Below are positions 47,101 to 58,846 of a DNA stretch of 64,000 nt, one piece after another (the stretch's first letter is position 1; each line of letters begins with the position of its first letter). Both the position numbers and the translations under genes were made by a program. This DNA is from Hyalella azteca (lineage: Eukaryota; Arthropoda; Malacostraca; Amphipoda; Hyalellidae), in assembly GCF_000764305.2 (NCBI RefSeq), contig NW_025947034.1:124001-188000 (forward strand). The letters run 5' to 3'. The notes under the pieces were generated by a model, which worked only from the letters and a program-made list of their open reading frames with translations, searched no databases and had not been told where the DNA came from.

Positions 47101-50100
47101 CTAATTGGTCCGTTTCACTTAAAATAAAAAGTATGTATATAAATTAAGCTTGATCTTCACACGAATTCTCTAGGTCACAGAAGCTAGAGAACAACATATC
47201 TTATATGACACTTTCAGGATATTTTCAGGGTCCAACTAAAATGCTAAACTTAACTAAAATAACATAGCTTACAGAGAATTACAAAGCAAAGAAAATGCCG
47301 CAAGAGTTCATTATATATTTACTGATATCGTTTTTAAGTAAGATCCATTGGCAGTTCAGAAATTTTGCAGCACAAGTTCAACCAATGATCACAACCGAAA
47401 TTTACGAAGGAGACATTAATTGCCACAACAAAACCATGGAAACTGAAAATTTGCACAAGCAGACCGAATTACCATTGACCATCGCATATAGACTGGAACT
47501 AAATACGGTATTAAACTATGCGTGTGTTTGATAATATGAAGGTATTCTGAAATTTGGAATGTTGGAAACGACAAAAGTCAAAGCAAAAATTTTTTGAAGT
47601 CACAATAGAACGCAGGAAAGTTCCACTGCTTAGCGTAAATGTTCGGGGACCACCTAGGCTTCGGTCAAATAGTCGCTATACAATCAGCGCAAAGTTTTTT
47701 CTCGGTCTGCTTGGTTTTTCCTTCGTCTAAGAGTATGAGCAGGGTAGGTCGAGCCGATTCATACCGAGCTGGCAAGGCGTCCAGAGGCTGCTCTCGAAAC
47801 CCTAAGCCGAAGCGGACATAGAGCGGCTGATTTACGTGCTCCCCGAGTCATAGACGGCACCTATTTTCGAGCCGCGCACGCATCAAAATTTTAGGGGGGG
47901 TTAGGCTGAATGAGGAGGACAATTAGGCAGTGCACAACTGCTACCTTCATGCTATGCAAGTCTTGGATACAAGTTGAGTTAAGTTGTACCCACGTACGCT
48001 GATGCGCGTTGAGATTAACTTCACGTGAAATCTACAGACAGTCGCATAAATCTATGGACAGGGAGAACATTATACGCGTAAATAAAGAACCATTTTTTAA
48101 ATTTGAAAGCTAATAATACTTCAACTTCAAAAAAAGTGTTTCAAACTCACCATGGAACTAGCACCTAACAATAGTAATTTATTTATTGTTCCCTATGCCA
48201 CTAAATCTGAAGGCTTTTGAAGGCTTGTTTTTTTTTTGTCCGAAAGTTGGCGCTTATCAGTTCAAGCATCAGCATACATGGCTTGTTATTTCTTTTATGT
48301 TGATAAGATTCAAGCCTTCATGCTCAGCGGCTTTCAAATTTGCTCTACTTTCTATGCTTTGAAATCTGAATTTGACATTTTTGCGCAATATCTTCTTGCT
48401 CGTGGTTTTCTGAACGCCTGATATTTTCTCAAATGAATAAATTCATATCAAAGTAATGTGATAAAATGGTCTCGAGTCTAACCTGCATTAGGAACGTGGT
48501 TTATTGTTAATTTCTATACTTTGACTAGGCATCTGAGACTTTGTTAGAGGAATTTAAACTTTTATTCATTAAATACTTTCCGAATGTTAATCTTCAGGCT
48601 TTCTTCGTGAACAATTGGAAACTCAATACTTTTTTCAGGTGTAAATATATTGTGTCTCTGTTGTCATGGTTTCTGGTCTATAAATATTGGCGTGCGGAAC
48701 ACATCAGCGTAAGTCGGTATTGTGTCAAGCAGCTTCTATTATAGAATATGAAGCATTGAAGTATGAGTTATCGTACTGGAAACCTACTTGCGCATCCTCC
48801 TCATTCATCAGTACGCATTCACGCCGAGCAGTGTAACGTACTTTTGCTCGGCGTAGAAATCTCAGTAGAAATTTAGCTTGCACTTTCGGTGTTTCTTTCT
48901 TTATAATCATATTACTCAGAGGTTGGCGGAAGACTAGTTTAATAACCATATTTTATCCTTATCTACTTGAAATTTAAGCAGATATGTTATTCTACATATT
49001 CGTATTCTGACTTGCCTTTTGTTACACTTCTCAGTTTAGTGTGCAATCCTCTCAGCAGTAACTTTCTGAGTTAATGTTGAGCAAATTGATTATACTTGTA
49101 TTCGATAATTACGGAATTGAAGGTAGAGTTGAACTACAAATCTTTCTCAATGAGGATATTGATTTTTTGGCTTTTTCCTTTTAATTTGTACATAATTTTA
49201 GGTTGAAGCATACATGTGCTCTTATTACATAAATCCAGTCCATGACATTTCAAAACAAGATTACGAAACGCGCTATGAACATCACAGGAGAGAATTTAAA
49301 ATAGATTTTTAAGAATTACGGTATGTAATGAACCAACTCGAGTTTAACCTTAATTTTTTAATTTATTTAAATTTTCATGGTGCTTATTTCTCTTAAGAAC
49401 CCTAACTTAAATATCAACAAATACTGGCAATACTCCAGCACCTATTTGTATTATTTTTTGCTCGGTGCGTGCCAAGGATCCTTTGATGTAACGAGTTCCT
49501 TGTCAAGCCTCGTCCACTTTGAATAATTTCCTGCCAGAGATTGTGAACGCTAGAACTTCTGTGGTAATCGATGTTGTGTTTCGGTGTTCCAGTTTTCATC
49601 TTCGTTGTACTCTAAACGTTGGCTGTGATAATATAAACATTTGCTGTGACATTTTTTTACTTTGTCGCTTGGTAGTGAAGAATATTCTTTGATATTCCTG
49701 CCTGACAGTGAAATTACTGCGACACTGAACAATGAATCGTTTTAATACGGTACCGACTTGTTTTAATGGGCTACTGCAATAACACGCGAAAACGCTTGAT
49801 TGTAAAACCTTGATCTCAGGCGACGCCAAAAGCGTAACTAACCTGAAAACGAATAGTCATTTCAATACGTACGGGCTCGGATAGTAGATTTTATCATGGG
49901 TTGCGATGCAACATTAAGAGTAATTATATATGCTTACGTTGTAAGTAATTATACTGTAGCGTTAGCTCAAGCGGATGACCGGTTAACCTGTTAGGATGAA
50001 CATCTTAGTAGGAATTTCTCTACTCTCCTACGCAGCGAAATGACGATTTGGTGCGACATCTTCGAGCCATCTTCAGCGACATCTTCATCTGAAGATGTAG

Positions 50101-50172
50101 TCCTGATGTTACAGTATATCGAAAGTGTACGCGGTCATCACTTAGGGCATCGGCTCAGGATATCATCAAGCA
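44145..50172. other. Intron, one weak small ORF
   Basis: Six kilobases of AT-rich DNA. The only frame worth a note is 47295-47531 (+), described separately. No repeat family with a second copy was found here by eye. Confidence 0.4.
47295..47531 (+). CDS. Possible small ORF with hydrophobic N-terminus
   Basis: 78 codons from an ATG in the context gaaaATGc. The start MPQEFIIYLLISFLSKIHW resembles a signal peptide or membrane segment. The rest has two Cys and an NKT glycosylation sequon. A donor-like gtatta lies at about 47507, so it might be a first exon. AT-rich DNA gives hydrophobic frames easily, so this is weak. No family recognised. Confidence 0.15.
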   Translation: MPQEFIIYLLISFLSKIHWQFRNFAAQVQPMITTEIYEGDINCHNKTMETENLHKQTELPLTIAYRLELNTVLNYACV

Positions 50173-50194
50173 ATGATTCTCTACAGAGAATCAT
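50173..50194. repeat. Perfect inverted repeat, 10-bp arms
   Basis: ATGATTCTCT, spacer AC, AGAGAATCAT. Small hairpin without other context. Confidence 0.8.
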
Positions 50195-50434
50195 TTGATG
50201 ATTATTACAGACCATAATCCGGCTGGTGGTCTGGGATAAAAATTTCCTTATGATTTTAAGTATACTCGTATACGCTGTGTATTATGCGTTGACTTGAAAC
50301 GTCCACCCTTTATTTGACTTCTAATTCAAAAGTGATGCATCACTACGTATACTGCAAGGAACTTCTAATAATTCATTAATTCTACCCCGCCAATTTTTCA
50401 ACAGGTACTTGGCTTAGCTGTAAGCCATATGTTA

Positions 50435-50665
50435 TTCTGCTACTCTGTCCTAATGTTAATGACTCGAGTGGCTGAACTGAGAACACATTTACTATTGTAC
50501 CGCCCTGTGCTACTCTGTCTCAATGTTATTGTATTATTGACTCACGTGGCTGAACTGAGAACAAATTTACTATTGTACCGCCCTGTGCTACTCTGTCTCA
50601 ATGTTATTGTATTATTGACTCACGTGGCTGGACTGAGAACAAATTTACTATTGTACCGCCCACTG
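50435..50665. repeat. 70-78 bp tandem repeat, three copies
   Basis: Copies start at gctactctgtc at 50439, 50509 and 50587. They share gtggctgaactgagaaca and ttactattgtaccgcc. The first copy is shorter. A 99-codon plus-strand frame is repeat-derived. Confidence 0.9.
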
Positions 50666-50695
50666 ACGAGCCAAATGTGTTACCCATTAGGACTC

Positions 50696-50936
50696 CAGGT
50701 GGCAGCGGGTCGCGGCGGTCCAGCATGAAGGAACTTTTAGTGTCTCTCTCGATGGACAGAAGGTCAGAAGTGCCGCTGAATGTATTTGCTGCACTTTCAC
50801 CGCCCAGTATTTTCTTCTTGAGCTTTCCACCCTTTGTTTTGTCCACGTAGGATTTGCAAAACTGCACAAGTATTCTGGCATACTTATGCTTCAACAGTAC
50901 CATCTTCATGACAATGTTCTTGACCCGAAATGGCCC
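50696..50936 (-). CDS. Candidate minus-strand exon of another gene
   Basis: On the minus strand, an open frame runs from a possible acceptor (ctgtag, ending about 50937) through MKMVLLKHKYARILVQFCKS, a lysine-rich segment (KTKGGKLKKKILGG), and LLSIERDTKSSFMLDRRDPL to a donor-like GGTAACA near 50696. Composition looks protein-like and is less AT-driven than most frames here. Against it: the upstream pyrimidine tract is poor, the frame overlaps the edge of a tandem repeat, and I cannot identify the family. It could alternatively be a stand-alone ORF of 101 codons from the ATG at 50909. Confidence 0.25.
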
Positions 50937-53785
50937 CTACAGATCTGTCTTCGTTTGAGCTGAATTCACGCTCTGTGTTTTCCCTGACGCACAACAAATC
51001 TTACTTGACTCCAACTGATTGACAAAACAAAATTATTCATAATTTCATTCATTCCATTCCTATTATCATCATTATTCTTTGTAGCAGGAACAATTCTCGC
51101 TATCCTGCACTAAATTCCCATAGTGTTGCGTTACAGCAGTTCATTCCGATCTACTCTAATATTGATGAGGTAAAAAAGGATATTTGAGTTGCAAACGTTA
51201 AAATTTATCGTCAGTCAAAGTAGAACATGAGTTTTTATCAGCAGTTTCCATCAGACAGAACTAAATCTTGCAAACTGGACAATATAATCGCAATGAAAAA
51301 TTGCCGTTAAGCTTTTTAGACCCCTATAGGGCAAAGACGTGCTAATGAATCCAGAATTTAAGAATCCTCATTCATCCGAATGTTCAATTTAAATACCAAA
51401 TTTCGTTGTCATTTTGAAATTTTAAAGAAATCAATATATCCATAAGTGCTAATTTTGCGTTTCTTTTCTTATAAGTATCAATTTAGTAGCTGATATCACA
51501 CATTGCATGCATTCTCAAATCCTTGCCTCGTTTCTTCTCTATTGACTAAAATGAAAAATTCGACGCTACTTAACTAATAACCTCACAATAATATATTTGC
51601 CCATCAAAATGGCATCAATGAATTGATATGAATAATTAGGCTGAATTAATTTGATGATGCTTTTCAAGCAGTATTTTTCTCTCACAGATTGGGTTATTTT
51701 TTTAAAGTGCACAATTTTGAACCAAGAATAAATTTGATATTAGTTTGAGACGAAGTCTTAGTTGCAATTTTTTTTTACTTCCCCTTGCCCGGCTCTGGAA
51801 CAAGGAAAATGTACCCCATATCTTTCCTCCAACACCTTACGCAGTTCAGTTTCTGTACGGGTTCTTCAACATTCTCTAAATTAGTTAAGAGTACGACAAG
51901 GATAAAATGCAACTATTTCTCTCTCGAGAAAGTTCAGGAGCAAAGTTAGCCCAGTCGCGTAGTGTGACTCCGGCCCATCACTCCAACCAGTCCGCTCGAA
52001 CGGACTGTAAATCTCAGCCCTTCCCCTTGCCCTACATGCGCATTATTTTCCCTCCCTTGCTCTGCCTTCTCTTGCTTTCTAGATTAAAAACTCGCGTTCT
52101 TGGAATTCCATTTTCTCTTACTCGGTTCCCGTCCTCTTACCTTTATTTGTTCTCTTGTGCTCAATTGTGTGTGTAGCACAACAATACCGATTTAAATTTA
52201 AAATTGTGTCATCACACAATAGATCCAATGCTCAAAACTCTTCTCTCCTGCCCTCATCATATACCCTCTCTCGTATTTGCTTTCATTATGCGCAAGTGCA
52301 TTTCACTTTTATCCGAACAAACTCTCATTAGTTAATTTAGTTGACCTGTCACATCTCGTCTTAAAGGCAATTTTTTCATTTTAGTTTAAACTTGAGATTC
52401 AATGCCATTCGCTGGAAACATCACTGGAATCCTCAACAAATTCTTTCAAGCACCTGAATATGAACACAGAAAATGGGGTGGCACCTCATTTCCTTCCTAC
52501 ATCCAATCACTTCAATGAACGCATTCGTAAGAGACACTCACGTCGCAGACGAGCGTCTTCATGTGATTGACTTGCCCTTGTTTGCAGTTCATTTGTCGTG
52601 GGGGCGACAGTGCAGCCCTCGTCAGATCTTTCAGGTTGTCTTCTTGTCGCCTTCATGATTAGCGACGCAAATGACAGAAGCCGTGCCCATTTCCTCTCAG
52701 GGAAATGATTGAAGGTTTGATGATTGAGGCACCTGGGATTTGTTGATTGTGCTCAAAACAAATCACAATCAGTTCAACAACAACAGATTCGGGCTCAACA
52801 ATCAGATTCGGTCTTCTTATATTGGTTTAGTGCACAGCGGCAAAAAATCTCGCTTAATTCTTACGGTGACAATTCATATATTCTTAAAATTCTGTCTATT
52901 CTTCTACATTGACTGGTAATTATCAGAAATCTTGGCCCGCTAATTGGTCAATAGTTATCTAATGACTAATTCTAAAAATTTGCTCGTGGCTCCAAAAATC
53001 ATTACATTTATACATGTTCTTAGTAAATGAATAGGTATAGGCCAATCTGCTTTTATTATACTTGAGCTGAAAACCTGCAACAGCACCAAATTAACAGACT
53101 CAAAATGTCATACTGAACAAACCGCTTAGAATTTTTTAGAAATTATACCGCTGGCGGTTTCGATCTATATTTAAATATCAAGTGAAGAAAAATTTAACTA
53201 TCGTTAATTTTTACCGTCTCATATAATGACCGAAGCCTTGCTAAATTTTATTCCAACCTCATCCAGATAAAAATTTAAATCTCGCCTCATATACGACTCA
53301 TAAAACTTCAACTTCACCTAACATATAACAGTCAGTCGAATCCGAGTAATAAACTTAATTACAAAACTCAATGGGTTCTTTAACATCATGCTTTTACTGC
53401 CCTTTAAACTGCTGACTCCTATGACTTTTGGCCTCTGCAAAATCATAATTTTTACTTTTATATTCGTACGTGACTTTCCATGACTTTTAATGTCAATATA
53501 TGTCTTCGTCGTTCGATTCTGATTGCCTATTCATGAGGCTCTTCGCTTCTCCATCAGCGAGCAACCTTTCCTTGGGGGGCGCCTGACCCAAAAATCTTTT
53601 GTCGAATGTCTTCCATATTTTCAGACTTTCTTCGACAATCCTTGTTTTGTCTTAAAATTTGTTTAATGTTAGACGGTTCTAATGTTTGTGAACTATATCC
53701 AAGACCCGTCGTTGAATACTACGCACATTTCTCCTACAAAATTTCATCCTCCCATCCTTTACTCTGTCCACTGACGTATATATGT
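50937..53785. other. Intron, nothing defined
   Basis: No supported gene. Short hydrophobic frames (for example 51907-52176) have no start context or splice signals that would distinguish them from chance. Confidence 0.4.
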
Positions 53786-53880
53786 TTCTATTCTATTCTA
53801 TTCTATTCTATTCTATTCTATTCTATTCTATTCTATTCTATTCTATTCTATTCTATTCTATTCTATTCTATTCTATTCTA
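53786..53880. repeat. (TTCTA)19 microsatellite
   Basis: Nineteen uninterrupted pentanucleotide units followed by ttatg. The purity suggests recent expansion and likely length polymorphism. Confidence 0.97.
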
Positions 53881-55049
53881 TTATGTGACTAACTCTTCAC
53901 TGCGACACTCAAGCAATTTTCCTAGCAAACACTCTTAGCTCCGTATGAAGTATTACGTCTTTTCGTCCGAATTTAAACGTTTTTCGAAAAAATAATGATC
54001 ACTGCATTTTTCTTCCCATTTACAGTAAAGTACAGTCTGTAATATTTATAGTGAAGAACATGTATAGGCATCCTGATCTCGCCGGGTATTGGAACGCGTG
54101 TGGGTAATATAAATTTTACGAGACTTTTAAAGGATGTTAATAATTTACAATCTAATTGCAAACATTTTAATGTTATTCAAGGACATTTAGTTGATCAGAA
54201 AAAAACTTTCAATTGATTATTTTAATTTCATTCACCTATTTCAAGTTGGTATAAAGAGAAACATTATAAATGGTTGATATTCGAATTAAACTCATGTTCT
54301 TCACTTTAAATTGTTTATAAATCACGTGTTTGTCTTTTTGTATAACTTTCTAATGTACTATACTGTTTTAGATATCTAAAACAAGCGTTTATTTTTCGAT
54401 CGTGAATGCCTTGGCTTCTGTGAAAATTCAGTCTCTCATCTACATAAGATTTTATGTTGTGTTGTTATTAGAAGACTCTATATTAAATTATACATTTCTT
54501 GTGTTTCTTTCAATACGATTTTCATTATCTATTTAAGTCAATCTTCAGCTATTTGGCGTTCCTCTTCCTCTTGTTTGTAAAAAACTTATCACCTTCAGAC
54601 TTGAGTCAACCTAATGCCAAAGTTGACATCAAAGCTCGCAGAATGGACTGATGAAATAAGAGGAACCTATACTACGTTACAAACGGGTCTCCTTACGTGC
54701 CACTAAAATTACAATAAATAAATAAATTATGCTTAATTTACAATGTGATCCGTGCGCAGCTCTCCACCATAACGATCGTAAGGGTATCCATGACTTTGGA
54801 AGTGTTCTCCGTTACTTTTTACAAGTTTACTTTACCCTCCAGTTTGTGTACTGTCAGTCATGATTAACTAATAACTAAATCATTTAGTGCTTGGCGATAA
54901 TCGTCATACACAAGTAATTATACAAATTGGCTCATTTTCGCTGCAGCGCGTTATTCACAAATAATAATTGTACATTTTCAATTATCCAGTAACCAGCTCA
55001 GCCAATTAGTAGTCTTTATTATCAAATGAGATACGAATGCTTCTCTTAT
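53881..55049. other. Intron, nothing defined
   Basis: AT-rich, no coding signals. Confidence 0.4.
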
Positions 55050-55735
55050 ATATTCTGATACGAAGAATGCGATGCACATTGCTTAATTCATCACTATGAT
55101 TCGATACAGATTGCGTAATTTCATCGTTATATTCCGATGCTATCACTGTTAGAAAAAACGGTGAAAAAACGGTCCCACTGGCGTTCTAGTGGCCGGTCGT
55201 CCCGTGAAAATAAACTGTTTCGCCGTTTTTATCAAATGTTCTATGGATTTCTAGTGTTAAATTAGAATAAAAACGGCGACACGGTGTTTCTTTTCACGTG
55301 CCGACCGGCCACTGAAACGCCGGTATAATACCGTTAACGTCAATTTTTCTAACAGTGTATAAGTGCATAATTTCATAACCAGAAAACAGTGCTGATTACA
55401 AAATTTAATTGCTATATTCCTATTCATATTGCACAGTTTTAAAACTAAAATCCGATGTAAATTGCGCTATTGTATCACTATAATTGGATGAAGTATTCAC
55501 AATTCCATTGCTATGCACCGATGCATATTGCACAATTTTATCATTTTGTTGCGACGCAGATTGCCCAACTGTATAACTATATTCCAAAATAGATTGCACC
55601 ATTTTATTACTATTGTTCATGATAATTGCACAGTTTCATAGCCAAAACCTGATGCAGCTTACGCAATTTTGTTGCCATATTTTGATGACATTTGCACAAT
55701 TTTACCATTAGATTCTAGGGCAGATTTCACATTTT
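55050..55735. repeat. Old 33-bp tandem repeat interrupted by a transposon
   Basis: About fourteen diverged units of 33 bp fit a loose pattern gatgca-attgcacaatttt-atcactatattcc. The period is a multiple of three, which explains a 66-codon minus-strand frame with an 11-residue periodicity. The family 1 MITE at 55144-55357 sits inside one unit, so the array predates that insertion. Confidence 0.75.
55144..55357. mobile_element. Small inverted-repeat transposon (MITE), family 1, copy 2
   Basis: 214 bp, about 93 percent identical by eye to 1878-2090, with the same CACTGTTAG/CTAACAGTG ends. Flanked by TAT on both sides. Inserted within the 33-bp repeat array. Confidence 0.85.
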
Positions 55736-57602
55736 TATCTCGACAAATTCATAAATCTGCATCATAAATCTTGCACAATCTCACCACTATATAGACCGGT
55801 ATGTACACCTTTTCAAGTCATTTTCCTCACAATAACGTGTATATCTTCGCTGCACGAATTATTTCTTTACTACAGCTCCCTTGCATATCCAAGATGATAA
55901 ATATTGTAACATTAACACTTCCTGATTTTCGTTTCTGAGATATGCAGCTTCTCCTGCACTGTAATCCGATTTTCTTTTAACAAATGTATTCATAATAACG
56001 CAACTCAAGCTCTCCAAGCTCGCTCATTAAGTCACAAGTTGGAACCTTGGCGCTCGTAGCCAGATTAGAGATCTAAAGTCATGACTTTCATGATATTTTT
56101 TTTAGCAGAGTACAGCACCTCGGTAAATATTTATTTCGTAGGTGGCGTTCATCCGGCGCATCAAAGCAATCTTCGCCTTCCATAACTTCCAACAAAAATT
56201 ATTCCTAAGCAAATGACGGATGCTTTGTTACGCGAAATTTTCCGAGTTGTATCACCAGTAGCGTTGAATAATTCACTGAATTCTAAATCTCAGAGGATTG
56301 CAAAGTTGGAGCAGCAGAATAAAGTTCAGAGTCTCGGAGCGCAATGGCACTGCATCATTGAAGACGTTGCACTCTGCACTGCAGATACTGGCAGACAGTA
56401 CACTTTGATCTTGCTTTAATTAAGAAATTAAATAATTGTTCAACTTTTTTTCACTTCTGTAGTGGACCCTTAACAGGTTCTGGTTACGTGCGTCAGGTGA
56501 TTCACGAATTTTCAAATGTTGGATACTCAAATCACGTTGGATACTCAAATGTTGGATACCTACTCAAATCAGGTGATTCACGAATTTTCATATCTTGGAT
56601 ACAAAGGTTTCTATTCTAGGAGAAGCGTTGAAAATTAAAATTAGAACCAGTCTGAGTTATTATATATCCCTAGAAATACTTTCTTTTAAGGAAAATAGGT
56701 CCATTCAGATGATTAATGAATAACTCGGAGATTCCTACTGTTGTACTCTATTGCCCACATTTATTCAATTCGCTTGTCCAGCTCTTTGTCTGACAGAGCA
56801 TGAGCGTTTTATTTTGCAGTGCTGATATTATTTCCCAATTCTGTTCCTTTGCAAAATTGTTCATCATGGTAAAAGTTTAAAAGATAATTTACTGAAAGCA
56901 ATCGCATTATTTTCCAACTGGAAAGCAATAATGATAATGGTGGTTTGCACGCAAAGTGGTAGAAAGCATTCTGATCAGAATGATCTCAGAAATTGTTAGA
57001 GATTTTATAAAAATGGGTACTTAAAATATTTAAAAACTCTCAGAGACTTTAACAAATAAATAAATTCAGTAAAATAACCGTTTACTGTCGAAAATATGCA
57101 AAAGAAAATCTTTCTGTGATGCACTTTATATTTTCTTTGGTATAATTTCCGGAAAGTTCAAAGTACGTCAGAGAAGATTATGTCTGAATATTTATCATTC
57201 AGACAGTGTCTAAATAATTCAATTTCTAAAATTTAAATTCGAGCACTGGCCGCCGTACCTCAAGGGCATGAGCTGAATGCCCGTGCTTCCATAAACTGAA
57301 ACTCGAGAGACTACCTCAATTGTTATCTGACCTGGAAGTAGAACTTTGGATGAGTGCTTATTTTATTTCATTTATATCCCTTCGCCTCAAAACTTTGATG
57401 CCTTCCCAGAATAATTTAATAGATAAGCGTTCTATCATCCGTTAATAGCTGTTTTATTCTCCATTAGTTGATTGCATATTCGCCTAAAATAATCGCAACA
57501 CCGCCATGCAGCTGCAAGTCTACGACAAAAGTATAGCTGCCTACACAATACATTCATATTTACCTAAACTTGATAAAGTATCCCTAAACTTGATAAAGTA
57601 TG
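55736..57602. other. Intron, nothing defined
   Basis: Includes a short local repeat of gttggatactcaaat at 56515-56600 and a hairpin-like GGGCATGAGCTGAATGCCC at 57268-57286. No gene supported. Confidence 0.4.
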
Positions 57603-57735
57603 TGTCCCTCGCAGCACACGTGTCCCTCACAGCACACGTGTCCCTCACAGCACACGTGTCCCTCACAGCACACGTGTCCCTCACAGCACACGTGTCCCTC
57701 ACAGCACACGTGTCCCTCAAACACAATTGTCCCTC
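57603..57735. repeat. 18-bp tandem repeat, six clean copies
   Basis: Unit TGTCCCTCACAGCACACG at 57603, 57621, 57639, 57657, 57675 and 57693, then two degenerate copies. Open frames of 125, 89 and 69 codons over it are repeat shadows. Confidence 0.95.
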
Positions 57736-58740
57736 ACAACGAAATTTCAACCTGCCAATTTTATTGGCGACTCAGCTTTATAGTTTATTTGCTCTCAAAC
57801 GATATCGCAAAATACAAAAACAGCCCGGGTGCCTGCGGTGGCGCGAGCGTATTGTTAATAAAAATATAATTATCTCACCATGACGCGGCATTGAGCCACT
57901 CACCCAAACTGAATCTAGGTTCTAACGATAATTCTTAATTGAAAAAAAAAGAAACAAAGAGCATTCCATCATATACATGATTGGCTTGATTTCTATTTGT
58001 TCTCTTCACTGATAGGCAATTTTACGTTGGAACATGAATTCATATGTAACAATAATTGCAATTAATGATATTAATGAAAATTTATATTATTCTAATATAA
58101 ATGTTATATCCTTGAAGAGATGAAGTCGAAAAGCGAATATTCGAAGAAGAAATTTTAAAATCCGTTCACAATTGTTAATTTGACTGGAGTAAAAAAGTGC
58201 AGAATGTTCCTGATGTTAAGGACTAATCAATAAATATGCTTTCAGTGACCCCAAACATTTGACCGATGATCGAAAATAAAGGATTAATCAAATTGAGAAA
58301 TAAAGAACCATAATAATACATGAGCTTTATATTAAATAAAACAAAATTTAAACCGTGTGTCTTTCTAGCCCTTGCCTATTAATTCGTAATCATGTCCTAG
58401 GTTCGGAGCACCGCTCCGTGGTAGATCACACAGCCATGACAAGGCACATGGCGGGTCTACACGAGGTCACGTAATAGTTCACACAAAAACCGATAAGACA
58501 GTACACGTAATCTAACTATTCATGAAATTATTATACTGAAACGCGTTCCCTAACACTGTGACCTCATTGGTCGAATCCTTCTCGCCCCGTAACTAAGCTC
58601 AGTTTTCGGTCGCCAGAAAAACACGAAACCAGTTCGCGTTGCTGACAACCAGAAATTGAACCAAACCGTGCAACTCGATCACGTACTGAGTATAATACTC
58701 GGTAATAATGTAGTATCACAATTAATATTTGTTCCTCTTA
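57736..58740. other. Intron or 5' flank of a possible nested gene
   Basis: AT-rich. No TATA box or initiator can be assigned with confidence ahead of the signal-peptide-like ORF at 58741. Confidence 0.3.
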
Positions 58741-58846
58741 ATGCGCTCTATGGAACGCTGTTTGTCTGGTCGTGGCTTTGTAATATTGGTTTTTCTGTGG
58801 CTCGGTGCGACCATTATTTTTCCTAAACCCATTGATGTGTACAAAG
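58741..58846 (+). CDS. Possible signal-peptide first exon of a nested secreted-protein gene
   Basis: From the ATG at 58741, MRSMERCLSGRGFVILVFLW begins a classic signal-peptide layout: a basic n-region, then an uninterrupted hydrophobic run (residues 13-27), then PKPIDVYK. The frame reaches a good donor, ACAAAG|gtaaac, at 58846/58847 in phase 1. Exon D enters in phase 2, so this does not belong to the main gene's exon chain. It would be a first coding exon of a different, intron-nested gene on the same strand, such as a small secreted peptide. The open frame reads on to a stop at 58980 if unspliced. No downstream exon could be assigned. Moderately plausible, not proven. Confidence 0.3.

Noticed and set aside
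49950..50040. tRNA-like gtagcgttagctcaagcgg sequence
   Set aside because: The acceptor arms do not pair and no anticodon stem can be placed.
57506..57883. Repeat protein with VSLTAH units
   Set aside because: Repeat shadow of the 18-bp array, open in several frames and both strands.
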